Notes under the pieces: generated by a model
The model's input: only the letters and a program-made list of their open reading frames with translations
Databases searched by the model: none
What the model was told of the DNA's origin: nothing
Program-made: the position numbers and the translations under genes
Part shown: positions 1 through 7,782 of the stretch, one piece after another
Numbering within the stretch: the first letter of the stretch is position 1
Layout: every line of letters begins with the position of its first letter
Virus record (IMG/VR): IMGVR_UViG_3300048835_000780
Span: 1 to 21,859 of that record
Length of the DNA stretch: 21,859 nt
DNA from: a virus
Direction: 5' to 3' (one strand)

Positions 1-700
1 GCGCCTGGTCGAAACCCTGGTGATGCAGCTGGGCCTTCTTGTTGCTGAACGAACTGAGACCGGCGGCGATGGCCGTGTTGCTACGCGGCTCGACCTTGAC
101 GTTGTACGGCGGGTCCATTGAAACCATGTCGATCCCGTTGCCGTCGAGCAGCCGGTCGAGGTCTTCCACGCTGCCGCTGTCGCCACACAGCAATCGATGG
201 TCACCCAGCACCCAGATGTCGCCGCGCTGCGTGATCGGATCATCCGGCGGTTCGGGCACCGAGTCCGGGTCGGTCAGCCCCTCGGCCACGCCGCCGTCGA
301 GCAGGTGGGCGAGCTCCTCCTCGTCGAAACCCAGCACGCCCAGGTCGTAATCGGCCTGCTGGAGGTCCTTGAGCTCGATGGGCAGCAACTCGAAGTCCCA
401 TTCGGCCAGCGTTGCGGTCTGGTTGTCGGCGATGCGATACGCCTTGACCTTCTCCGGCGGCAGGTCGGTCGCCACATGGACCGGCACCTTGGCCAGGCCC
501 AGCTTCTGCGCCGCCTTGAAGCGGGTGTGGCCGGCGATAATGACCCCCTGGGCATCCACGACAATCGGCTGGCGGAACCCGAACTCCTTTAAGCTCGCCG
601 CCACGGCATCCACCGCCTCGTCGTTGACGCGGGGGTTGCCCGGATACGGCTTGATGGCCTCGATGGGCCGCAGTTCAACATCGAACATCCTGGTCGTCAT
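1..700 (-). CDS. ParB-like domain / DNA methyltransferase fusion, C-terminus beyond the window
   Basis: Likely an N4-cytosine or N6-adenine DNA methyltransferase guided by a ParB-like N-terminal domain. The start is ATG at 700, after a good GGAGGT ribosome site. The frame stays open for 233 codons to the window edge, so the 3' end is missing. Residues 1-100 look like a ParB/Srx domain (IKPYPGNPR near 16-24, GHTR at 57-60). A short link leads to the methyltransferase, with WVLGDHRLLCGDS at 163-175 and the catalytic DPPYN at 196-200. This order (target region before DPPY) fits the beta class. In phages such genes often lie between replication and packaging genes, so terminase may lie to the left. 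I infer self-modification of element DNA; the target sequence is unknown. It has no close relation to the second ParB-methyltransferase at 3758-4834, which uses an NPPF motif. Confidence 0.9.
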   Translation of the reverse strand, partial: MTTRMFDVELRPIEAIKPYPGNPRVNDEAVDAVAASLKEFGFRQPIVVDAQGVIIAGHTRFKAAQKLGLAKVPVHVATDLPPEKVKAYRIADNQTATLAEWDFELLPIELKDLQQADYDLGVLGFDEEELAHLLDGGVAEGLTDPDSVPEPPDDPITQRGDIWVLGDHRLLCGDSGSVEDLDRLLDGNGIDMVSMDPPYNVKVEPRSNTAIAAGLSSFSNKKAQLHHQGFDQA

Positions 701-818
701 GGCTGCACCTCCATGTGGGTTGCGGAAAGAAAAAACGGACACGCAAAACAAACTGTCTCATCCCTCGCGACTGTTCCCGCGGGCATCTTCCGAGGCCTTG
801 GCCTGGAAGTACCTAATC

Positions 819-1075
819 TGAAGATTCGAAGATTCACCCCCCGTCATGCATACACATACGCATACACGCGGGCGGGCGTCGCGCGAGGGGGTAGGGGTGA
901 AAGAGAGAAACATGAAGAGAGAGTTGTTGTTTTTCCTTATATTCCTGCTGTTTTCGCGGTTCTGAAGATTCACCCTTGGGGGGGTGAATCTTGGGTGAAC
1001 CTTGGGGAATCTTCAGCCGGGTATGGGCGGTCAAGATTCACCCCCTGGTGAAGTTTCACCCTGAAGATTCACCCC
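819..1075. repeat. Cluster of GAAGATTCACCCC iteron-like repeats, possible replication origin
   Basis: Nine full or partial copies of GAAGATTCACCCC lie in 257 bases. Plus-strand copies: 819-827 (partial), 828-840, 964-975, 1032-1045, 1050-1061 (one change), 1063-1075. Inverted copies: 982-992, 994-1003 (one change), 1004-1014 (two bases missing). Two opposed copies form a hairpin: AAGATTCACCC at 965-975 against GGGTGAATCTT at 982-992, with a 6-base loop. Between the outer groups lie an alternating purine-pyrimidine tract (845-870) and an AT-richer stretch (900-955). The 701-1030 gap holds no gene I accept. Repeats beside a primase-helicase gene resemble an iteron origin, but they could also be operator sites or a recombination tract. 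Confidence 0.75.
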
Positions 1076-3346
1076 ACCCGCCAATCGGTAGGACCGGATG
1101 GGCCAGCCCGGCTTCGCCGTCGTGGTGATCTCGATGTCGCCTTGCTGTACCAGTGTCTCCACCAGCATGCCGAAGTTCTTGGAATCCATCTTCATCCGCT
1201 TGAGCAGCACGCTGTGGGGCAATTCGTTGCCCGGAGCGCTACGGAGTTTCTCGACCGCCTTGAGGCACTCGGCGTGGAACGGGTTCTCCGCGACGTGTCC
1301 GGCCGCCATGAAGAGCATCCGCCGGGTTTGGTGCATGACGAACGCCGACGCCCACTGGATCGCCGCCAGGCCGATGCGTGGTGAGTGGTGGTTCTCGCTG
1401 ATGGCGTACAAGAGCGCCAGCTTGCGAACCTGTTCGCTGACGCGGCCCCAGACGGTGGTGCCGACCGAATCGCTTTTGGCTTCCGCCTTGGCGTATTCGG
1501 TCTCGGCCGCCTTGCGCGTCTCGATTAACAATCGCCTGGCCTCATCGGTCTGCTCGACGACGGCGGGCACGGGGTGGATGCCCAGCAGGTTGCCCCTACG
1601 CTCGCCGGGCTGATAGTCCGCCCACCACTTGGCCGTCGCCAGCACTCTTGGCGGGGGCGGGTCGAGTCCCGGCTCCTGACCCGCTGGCCTGGGCCCGGAT
1701 TCGAGGATGATCATGCGGGCGAAGAAGCCGTTGGTGAGCATCCGCTCGGAGAGCGCCTCGTAGTAGTGGTTGGGGATCGCCGTGCCGTAGATGACCAGGC
1801 AGGGTTGGTCGATGACCCCCGGCGATTCCTTTCCGGCCTTGCGGCGCATGGGGAAGACGCTGTTGGCCGATGAATACATCGTCAGCAGCGTCGACATGAT
1901 CGCCTCGTGCCGGGCGTCCTTGGCCTTGTTGATCGACTGCAGCATCCCGTCGATCTCATCGGTCTGGAAGAGCATGCTGGGGGTCTGAAAGAGCGCATCT
2001 TGCAGCCCCTCGCCACTGGCAAAGTGCAGCCCAAGGCAATCGGCCATGCCAACGGCGTGGAGCACGTCGTTGTTGACCTTACGCGACTGGTCTTTGCCAG
2101 CGCTGGAGTGCGCCAACCCCAGCAGGTAGATGTTGGTGCGGTTATCACCCGGATCGCGGACTTTGCGGCCCGCAAGCACCGCCTGAAGCGCCAAGGCCCC
2201 GGCGAAGGCCATCACCGGGTTGGGGTAGGGCGCGATGGCCAGCGTATGATCCATCACCTCACTGATGAAGCCCGGCACCCGCAGCATCTCTGGCGGCAAC
2301 GGGCCGGGGTCTGGAATCTCCGGCGCACGCGGTACATCGGCCGGGCATGCACTGGGGTTCGAGGCCATATCCACGATGCCGGAGATGTTCACGCCAAGGT
2401 CATCCTCGGGCATCGCGCCCCCATAGCCGGCCAGGCGCAAAGCGCCAGCGGCCTCTTCATACCGGCCGCCGTGGTTCAGCAAGGTGTAGACCGAGAAGGG
2501 CGAGTAGGCGCGATTGGGCTCAAACGGATCGGCACTGGCGCTGAAGACGTAGAAGACGCGGTCTTGCAGCGTGGCAGACCAGCCCGCATCCTTGCCCGGC
2601 CGTCGCCAATACTCGTTGACGCCCTCGCGCACCCGCGTCCACCCGGCCTGCGCCAGCACTTCGCGGACATCCCCACGCTGGTTGAAATCGTCACCGGGCC
2701 GATCGGCGCTGGCGCACGAACCCGCTGCGGTCGGCGGCGTGACCATCGCGGATGTGGGACGCGGCGGCAGATCCACCACCGGCGGCACATATTCATTGAG
2801 TTCCCAGGCCGCCTGCAGCAGCACATCCCTCTCGGACTCGCTCAGCACGGGCGGGTGGGCCAGGTCGCCCTGGATCACCTCATAACCCGGCGTCGGCGCG
2901 CAGAGGAAGAGGCCGCCTTCGCCACGGGTCTCGATGAGTGTGGTAATCTTGTCATCTCGCCGACGCTGGGCCAATTTCATGTTGCCGCAGACGCTGGTCT
3001 GGCAGCGGTAGAAGACGTGGCGACCATCACGCTGGGTGCGCTCGATCACCAGCTTCGCCAGCAGGTCCGGCGGCACACGCGACGCCCAGGCATCGAAGAG
3101 TTCGCCGGCGGCGTCAAAGTCGATCATCTCGGCATGGCCGGAGACGGCCCCGCAGATAATGCACAGCGCGTCTGGCCCGTTGGCTAGCCACGCCGAGAGC
3201 TCCATCTCGGTGGGCAGTCGCTCGCGGTAGCGCTTCCACCTGCCGACGGCGGGGCGCTTCTGGGCGCGCCTGGCCGGCAGGATGCACAGCTCCGCCCGGA
3301 GGCAGGCAGAGGCGGCGACGGCAATGTTCCCTGGGCTCAGTTGCAC
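1031..3346 (-). CDS. Bifunctional primase-polymerase / DUF3987 helicase-like protein
   Basis: Probable replication initiator that primes and unwinds element DNA. The N-terminal 165 or so residues look like a Prim-Pol (archaeo-eukaryotic primase) domain, with metal-binding MIDFD at 74-78, H110 in RHVFYRC and E139 in ETRGEGG. Residues 221-310 form a linker domain common in phage primases. From about 345 comes a DUF3987 ATPase-like region with a P-loop-like SSAGKDQ at 414-420 and a Walker B-like MLFQTDEID at 458-466. I chose GTG at 3346 (771 aa), just after GGGAGG and overlapping the previous stop; TTG at 3376 would add ten residues. The gene overlaps its upstream neighbour by 10 bases, so coupling is likely. 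Oddly, the last 14 or so codons are made of the iteron-like repeats at 1032-1075, giving a Gly/Ser/Glu-rich tail. Confidence 0.9.
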   Translation of the reverse strand: MQLSPGNIAVAASACLRAELCILPARRAQKRPAVGRWKRYRERLPTEMELSAWLANGPDALCIICGAVSGHAEMIDFDAAGELFDAWASRVPPDLLAKLVIERTQRDGRHVFYRCQTSVCGNMKLAQRRRDDKITTLIETRGEGGLFLCAPTPGYEVIQGDLAHPPVLSESERDVLLQAAWELNEYVPPVVDLPPRPTSAMVTPPTAAGSCASADRPGDDFNQRGDVREVLAQAGWTRVREGVNEYWRRPGKDAGWSATLQDRVFYVFSASADPFEPNRAYSPFSVYTLLNHGGRYEEAAGALRLAGYGGAMPEDDLGVNISGIVDMASNPSACPADVPRAPEIPDPGPLPPEMLRVPGFISEVMDHTLAIAPYPNPVMAFAGALALQAVLAGRKVRDPGDNRTNIYLLGLAHSSAGKDQSRKVNNDVLHAVGMADCLGLHFASGEGLQDALFQTPSMLFQTDEIDGMLQSINKAKDARHEAIMSTLLTMYSSANSVFPMRRKAGKESPGVIDQPCLVIYGTAIPNHYYEALSERMLTNGFFARMIILESGPRPAGQEPGLDPPPPRVLATAKWWADYQPGERRGNLLGIHPVPAVVEQTDEARRLLIETRKAAETEYAKAEAKSDSVGTTVWGRVSEQVRKLALLYAISENHHSPRIGLAAIQWASAFVMHQTRRMLFMAAGHVAENPFHAECLKAVEKLRSAPGNELPHSVLLKRMKMDSKNFGMLVETLVQQGDIEITTTAKPGWPIRSYRLAGGVNLQGETSPGGES

Positions 3347-3771
3347 GGAGCCTCCCGTGCTGGGAGCAAGGCACAATGGGTCATGGCGTACTGCGACCAG
3401 GCTCGGATGTGCCGACGCAGCTCATCGAGGTTGGCACTTTCGGTCCTGGAGATTTCGCCCTGCCAGACAGTCCGGAGGCTGGTGACGCTCATGTCCTGCG
3501 CATCGCCCTCCACAATAAGCACCGTGGCCGGGCAGAGCCGCGTGAGGCGTTGAAATAGAATGCGCTGACCGGTGGCGATCTGACTGTGCTCCTTCCACTC
3601 CAACAACAGCAGGTTGCCGTTGATCTCGACGATGCCGTCGATATCGCCGAAGGCGATGCGCCCGGGCAGGCAGTCGGCCAGCAGCTCGATCTTCGGGCGT
3701 TTGACGCGGTTGAAGCATCCGCGCGTGGCGCAATCCCAGCGCATGGGGTTGATTCCGCTATCGGACGACAT
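3337..3771 (-). CDS. Small PD-(D/E)XK nuclease-like protein
   Basis: A 144-aa protein with the core of a PD-(D/E)XK nuclease fold: GDIDGIVEINGNLLLLEWK at about 42-60, where the Asp and the later E-W-K would bind metal, and a Gln in the following helix (TGQR). The first 25 residues contain two Cys (CATRGCFNR), perhaps a small metal site. Proteins of this type occur in phage replication clusters and resemble VRR-NUC or resolvase-like nucleases, but I cannot assign a substrate. Start ATG at 3771 follows GGGGAG with 8 bases between. It overlaps the 3' end of the Dam gene by 14 bases and the primase start by 10, so the three are probably one translation unit. A role in branch or end processing is inference. 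Confidence 0.75.
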   Translation of the reverse strand: MSSDSGINPMRWDCATRGCFNRVKRPKIELLADCLPGRIAFGDIDGIVEINGNLLLLEWKEHSQIATGQRILFQRLTRLCPATVLIVEGDAQDMSVTSLRTVWQGEISRTESANLDELRRHIRAWSQYAMTHCALLPAREAPCN

Positions 3772-4834
3772 GACACACGCTCCCCAGGTCCGAAAAGGCC
3801 TGCGTGAATGCCTCAATGCGGGGCCCCAGGTAGAGCAGGGCCTGCCCCTGGAGCGGCGCGGACTGCTTGTTGGGATGCCAGAAGCGAATGCGGCCTGCCG
3901 GAAAGCAGACCGCCGACGCCGCGCCCAGGAGCAACTGAAACCATCGCGTTTCCGTGGCGTTGTTCACCAGCACCACCGCCTGCGGAACGTCGCCGGCCCG
4001 GTGATGGGCGACGAGTTTCTCGCAGAATTGTTGAATCAACGGCTGGGCAAAGGGCGGGTTCATCCACACGCGGCCGTGCCACGGCTGGAGCAGGCCATCG
4101 TCCTGGGCGGTGAAGAACCGCGCCGCATCGACCACCGCGTTGGCCGCCGCGCTGGAGGCCGGGTCCAAATCGATGCCGCCCATGACGCTCAGGGCTCGCC
4201 GGATGTGATCTTCCGGCGTGTACCACTCGTTGTCGCCGGAGTTGCGGGCGACATGTGGTTCTTTCAGCTTGGTGTACTCGGCGTGAATGGACGTTTCGCC
4301 GCGACGAAGCTTCTCCTGCGTCTGATCATCGCCGTGGCGGGCGATGTAATCAGCCTTGGCCAACGTGTCGTGGGAGATGCCGACCGCCTTGGCGAGCTGC
4401 CTGTTGTTGTCGATCTCCCGACTGTCAGAATCCTGACGCTCGGGCGTCGTGTCTCCTTCGCGCAGATTGGCCAGCCGCTTCCGCGTGGCCTTCTCCGCGA
4501 TCAGCGGCTTAAGTTTCAGGGCAAGCTCCGCCCGCTGGTATGGCGTGAGGTTCCGTCGCCCAAACTGATGCTCGATGATCCAGCGCTGCGCCTCGTTCCT
4601 GTCATCGAGGCTGAGCTCGCACACCTTGTACTCGATGCCGTGCCGGTCGCAGATCTCCTTGCGATGGTGACCATCCAGCAACACGCTCTGCTCGGCCCAC
4701 ACAACCAGCGGATGGAGACAGCCGTCGCGCAGCAGATTCTGCTCCAACCGCGAGCGCTCCTCCTCGGTCAGCGGCGGGATCAACTGACGCAGCTGCTCAT
4801 CCACAATGATTACTTGTTCCAGGACACAGGTCAT
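3758..4834 (-). CDS. ParB-like domain / phage N6-adenine DNA methyltransferase (Dam type)
   Basis: Predicted to methylate adenine in DNA. Residues 10-110 look ParB-like (LLDGHHRKEICDRHGIEYK at 52-70), followed by an HTH-containing middle (NNRQLAKAVGISHDTLAKA at 143-161), as in ParB partition proteins. The C-terminal half carries the phage Dam family marks: NEWYTP at 202-207, DLDPAS at 222-227 and catalytic NPPF at 259-262. Length is 358 aa; ParB-fused forms of this family are known in phages. Start ATG at 4834 follows AGGAGGA, whose first bases are shared with the TAG stop of the upstream zinc-ribbon gene. Possible jobs are protection from host restriction or marking newly copied DNA; the target site is not visible. 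Confidence 0.92.
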   Translation of the reverse strand: MTCVLEQVIIVDEQLRQLIPPLTEEERSRLEQNLLRDGCLHPLVVWAEQSVLLDGHHRKEICDRHGIEYKVCELSLDDRNEAQRWIIEHQFGRRNLTPYQRAELALKLKPLIAEKATRKRLANLREGDTTPERQDSDSREIDNNRQLAKAVGISHDTLAKADYIARHGDDQTQEKLRRGETSIHAEYTKLKEPHVARNSGDNEWYTPEDHIRRALSVMGGIDLDPASSAAANAVVDAARFFTAQDDGLLQPWHGRVWMNPPFAQPLIQQFCEKLVAHHRAGDVPQAVVLVNNATETRWFQLLLGAASAVCFPAGRIRFWHPNKQSAPLQGQALLYLGPRIEAFTQAFSDLGSVCHVVR

Positions 4835-4849
4835 CGCTTTGGCTTCCTC

Positions 4850-5029
4850 CTACGAACAGCCCGTCGTGGTTCCACAGCCCAGGCACACGTAGCACGTCCC
4901 CGCGCGAACGGTCGCGCCGTCGCACTGGCCGCACCGCGGGCCTTGCGAGGGGGGCTGTGGGGACCGGGGCGTGGTCGTCGGCATGGCTGGCGGTGTTGGC
5001 GCAGGCGATGGGTTCGCTTTCTCGTGCAT
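4850..5029 (-). CDS. Small zinc-ribbon protein
   Basis: A 59-aa protein. The first 35 residues are rich in Pro, Thr and Ala and probably disordered. The end has four paired cysteines, CGQC near 37-40 and CYVCLGCG near 49-56, spaced like a rubredoxin-like zinc ribbon. The closing CYVCLGCGTTTGCS resembles the C-terminal cysteine tail of B12-dependent ribonucleotide reductases and related TSCPD proteins; that similarity is from memory. I prefer ATG at 5029, behind GAGG, over ATG at 5041. It lies between the helicase stop (5045) and the Dam start, with nearly no gap. Function unknown; an accessory to the helicase or methyltransferase is possible. Confidence 0.6.
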   Translation of the reverse strand: MHEKANPSPAPTPPAMPTTTPRSPQPPSQGPRCGQCDGATVRAGTCYVCLGCGTTTGCS

Positions 5030-5044
5030 GGGGTACCTCATGGT

Positions 5045-7780
5045 TTAAAAAGGGATATCGTCGTCGGCCGGCACGTAATTCGGCTCGTTCAGCGGCGTAT
5101 CGGCCATGGGCAGTTCCGCCAGGTCTGCAGGATCGGGCTTCTCGCCCAGTTCGCACTTGACGATCCGGTCGTACTTCTCGCCGGTGACGCTGCGGACGGT
5201 GATCGACAGCGCCTCAGCCAGCGCCCCGGCGTTCGCCAGGGCGACGGCGTCGTCGACGTTCTCCGGCACCGGCAGGCGCGAGCGCAGCTTCCACCAGGCC
5301 TCGGCCTTGCCCCTGGCGTAACCCGTGTGCTCGAAGCAGACCCACTCGCTACGGTGGTCATTGAAGCCGATGCGGTAATCCACCCGCATGGTTCGCGGGT
5401 GATCCTCGGGGGCGTCGCGCTTCACGTGGACGCTGTAGCCGACCTCACTGACGGCGTGCTGCGTCTCGGTGATCTCCCTGGAGAGGATGCCGGCCGTGGA
5501 CGCTTCCTGTTCATGCTGGCCGCGATTGGGGGGTGGGAACTCATAACCGCACTCGGGGCAGAGGGTGTAGGCGGCGTGGATCACCGCCTGGCACTGCGGA
5601 CATTCCTTGGCGGGCGCTTCACCCGAGCCTGTGGCTCGATCCTTGATCTCCAAGGCGTCGACGGGGCCATGCCGCAGGATATTGCCCCCGAAGTCCAAAA
5701 TCAGGCAGTCGGTCTTGCCCGGATGCAGCCGGAATCCTCGACCCACCATCTGGTAGTAGAGTCCCGGCGAGTTCGTCGGCCGCAACAACGCCACGCAGTC
5801 GATGTTGGGGGCGTCGAAGCCGGTCGTCAGCACGTTGACGTTGACCAGGTACTTGAGCTGCCCATCCTTGAACTTTTTCAAGAACTCCGCCCGCTCGAAC
5901 GGCAGCGTGTCGCCGCAGACAAAGCCGCATTCGTGGCCCATCTCCCCCAGCACCTTCTGCACGTGCAGGGCGTGCTGGACGCCGGCGGCGAAGATCAACA
6001 CTGAGTGCCGGTCGGCGGTCTGGTCGACGATCTCGCGGCAGGCCGAGCGCACCAGAGAGTCATCATCCATCAACGTCTCGACCTCGCCCGCGATGAACTC
6101 GCCGCCCCGAATGTGCAAGGTGGATGTGTCCACCTTGCGCTTCCCCGCCTTGCTTTTGAGGGGACAGAGATACCCCTGCACGATCAATTCGCGCACACCG
6201 ACTTCGTAGCAGATGTGGTTGAGCAGGTTCTCCGGGCCGCAGATCAGACCCGTGCTCATCCGGTACGGCGTGGCGGTCAGACCGACCAGGCGGATGTTGG
6301 GATTGACCACGCGGGCGTCGTCCAGAAACGTGCGGTACATCCCCTCGCCGTCCGGCGGGAGCATGTGCGCTTCGTCGATCAGGATCAGATCGAATCGGTC
6401 CAGTTCGGCGGCACGGCGGTAGACGCTCTGAATCCCCGCCACGATGATCGGGTGTTCGGTGTCGCGGCTCTTTAAACCCGCTGAATAGACCCCGATGCGG
6501 TTCCACAGGTCCGGAGCCATCGCGTGGAGCTTGTCGGCGGCCTGCTCGATCAGTTCCTTCACATGCGCCAGGATCAACACCCGCCCATCCCATTGCTGGA
6601 CGGCGTCACGGCAGATCGTCGCCATCACCGGGGTTTTGCCGCTGTTGTGATGAACGATGAAATGGCCGTCCAGGTAGAGATGGTCTGCGTCAAGGAGAAA
6701 GCCGTAGTAGCGCCCACGGCCGGCGGGCTCTACGCTGAAGCCCGTGCGCAGGACGGATTTCTTCTGCAGCCGCGCTGCCGGCCGGCGACGAGGAAGACGA
6801 CACGGAACTTCGCTGAAATCGCCCCAGATCGACAGGCGAAAATACCAGCCGCCGGCCCCGCTCTGGCAAGAGCAGTACTTTCGAGTGCAATGGGCGGCGA
6901 ATCCGAGACTACGCGCAAGGAACATGATGTCCGTCGCCAGTTCTCGGGACTGGGTGATGTGATCCACCCCGCTCTTGTTGGCGCAGCCATCGCTGTCCAG
7001 CAGGCCGGCCAAGAGCAACATTCGCTCTTGCCGCGTCGCGGTCAAATAGGTGTGCGGGATGAACTTGCTCGCCGCATTCCGGCCGGCCAACTCCAAAGAT
7101 GCCAGCGCTTCCGTAAGAATGCCGTATTTCCCCTCCTCCTTGACGATGCGATAGGAGGGGCAGCGACCACCCGAGGCATGGATGGTTACGCCACAGTTGA
7201 TGCCGTGGGCGTACTCAATCCAGGCGTCAGCAATCTCCTCGTCAGCGGTTGTCAATTGGATCGTGTCGTCGCTAAGGCAGCCGTCTCCAAGAAGCAGGCC
7301 AAAGATGTATGGAGGGATGGGAAGATTTGGGCGTGTCGTGAACTCGACCGCGACGCGACGGAGTTTTCGCAGGTGCCGCCAGGATTTCGGTTTCGTCAGG
7401 TAATCCTTGACGGCGATGTTGTCGATCTCGCCGCCACGCCGATAGCACGCGAACTCCCGTTTGCCCTCATTGGTACAGACCAGCGAAAGCACATGGCCCG
7501 CGTTGACGACGAACGGCTCGCCGCGGTGCGGCGTAACCCGGAACATGTCGTCCTCGCCCCGAAACAACTGTAGAACGCGGCGGGGTTGGCTGTCCGGTCC
7601 CATGAGCACATCACCGACAGTCACGTCCTCAACAGGCTTGACCGTACCGTCAAACATGAGGATGGGATGCCCTGCCGCATGGCACGCGGTAGGCAGGACC
7701 ACGCAGGGGTGATCGTCCCGCGCCCGCAGGTGGGCGTAGACAGCGGCGATGGCCTCGGATTGGTATGGCCGAAGCTGCAT
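5045..7780 (-). CDS. Superfamily 2 DEAH helicase interrupted by an intein in the P-loop
   Basis: A 911-residue precursor that should splice to a 564-aa phage-type helicase. The extein starts MQLRPYQSEAI (Q-motif-like), reaches VVLPTA at residue 32, is broken by an intein (33-379), and resumes with SGKTPVMA, so the Walker A motif is rebuilt only after splicing. Further motifs: DEAH 469-472, TATP near 502-505, TGFDAPN near 653-659, QMVGRGFR 678-685. A zinc ribbon follows (C728, C731, C741, C744), then a C-terminal domain ending DDDIPF, an acidic tail like those that contact SSB-type proteins. Start ATG at 7780 has an ideal GGAGGAG site 5 bases away. It probably unwinds or remodels DNA during replication or recombination. 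Without splicing, ATP binding should fail. Confidence 0.93.
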   Translation of the reverse strand: MQLRPYQSEAIAAVYAHLRARDDHPCVVLPTACHAAGHPILMFDGTVKPVEDVTVGDVLMGPDSQPRRVLQLFRGEDDMFRVTPHRGEPFVVNAGHVLSLVCTNEGKREFACYRRGGEIDNIAVKDYLTKPKSWRHLRKLRRVAVEFTTRPNLPIPPYIFGLLLGDGCLSDDTIQLTTADEEIADAWIEYAHGINCGVTIHASGGRCPSYRIVKEEGKYGILTEALASLELAGRNAASKFIPHTYLTATRQERMLLLAGLLDSDGCANKSGVDHITQSRELATDIMFLARSLGFAAHCTRKYCSCQSGAGGWYFRLSIWGDFSEVPCRLPRRRPAARLQKKSVLRTGFSVEPAGRGRYYGFLLDADHLYLDGHFIVHHNSGKTPVMATICRDAVQQWDGRVLILAHVKELIEQAADKLHAMAPDLWNRIGVYSAGLKSRDTEHPIIVAGIQSVYRRAAELDRFDLILIDEAHMLPPDGEGMYRTFLDDARVVNPNIRLVGLTATPYRMSTGLICGPENLLNHICYEVGVRELIVQGYLCPLKSKAGKRKVDTSTLHIRGGEFIAGEVETLMDDDSLVRSACREIVDQTADRHSVLIFAAGVQHALHVQKVLGEMGHECGFVCGDTLPFERAEFLKKFKDGQLKYLVNVNVLTTGFDAPNIDCVALLRPTNSPGLYYQMVGRGFRLHPGKTDCLILDFGGNILRHGPVDALEIKDRATGSGEAPAKECPQCQAVIHAAYTLCPECGYEFPPPNRGQHEQEASTAGILSREITETQHAVSEVGYSVHVKRDAPEDHPRTMRVDYRIGFNDHRSEWVCFEHTGYARGKAEAWWKLRSRLPVPENVDDAVALANAGALAEALSITVRSVTGEKYDRIVKCELGEKPDPADLAELPMADTPLNEPNYVPADDDIPF
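6644..7684 (-). other. Intein with LAGLIDADG homing endonuclease domain (347 aa)
   Basis: Inserted between Ala32 and Ser380 of the helicase precursor, exactly inside PT-A/SGKT. Block A is CHAAGHPILM with Cys1. Block B is GEPFVVNAGHVLSL near 55-68, with His64. The two LAGLIDADG-type helices are FGLLLGDGCL (128-137) and LLAGLLDSDGC (224-234), both keeping the acidic residue, so the endonuclease may be active. The end is YYGFLLDADHLYLDGHFIVHHN, carrying block F and block G with penultimate His346, Asn347 and Ser as the +1 residue (in pieces: GFLLDADHLYL, then FIVHHN). All residues of a class 1 splicing intein are present. The stretch is less GC-rich than the flanking extein DNA, consistent with separate acquisition. 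Cys at several middle sites (268-274) may bind metal. Confidence 0.93.
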
Positions 7781-7782
7781 GG

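Noticed and set aside
713-1051. Short frames on both strands in the repeat region
   Set aside because: Their products are direct translations of the repeats, have no ribosome site and no family resemblance.
819-1075. CRISPR array
   Set aside because: The repeat word is short, occurs in both orientations and has irregular spacing, with no uniform spacers or cas genes.
1907-3187. A 426-codon plus-strand open frame opposite the primase
   Set aside because: Antisense to conserved Prim-Pol and DUF3987 motifs; Gly/His/Arg-rich composition typical of shadow frames.
3614-6004. A 796-codon open frame on the plus strand
   Set aside because: It runs antisense to four well-supported genes (nuclease, Dam, zinc ribbon, helicase) and has no recognisable domain. 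Long antisense frames are expected in GC-rich DNA.
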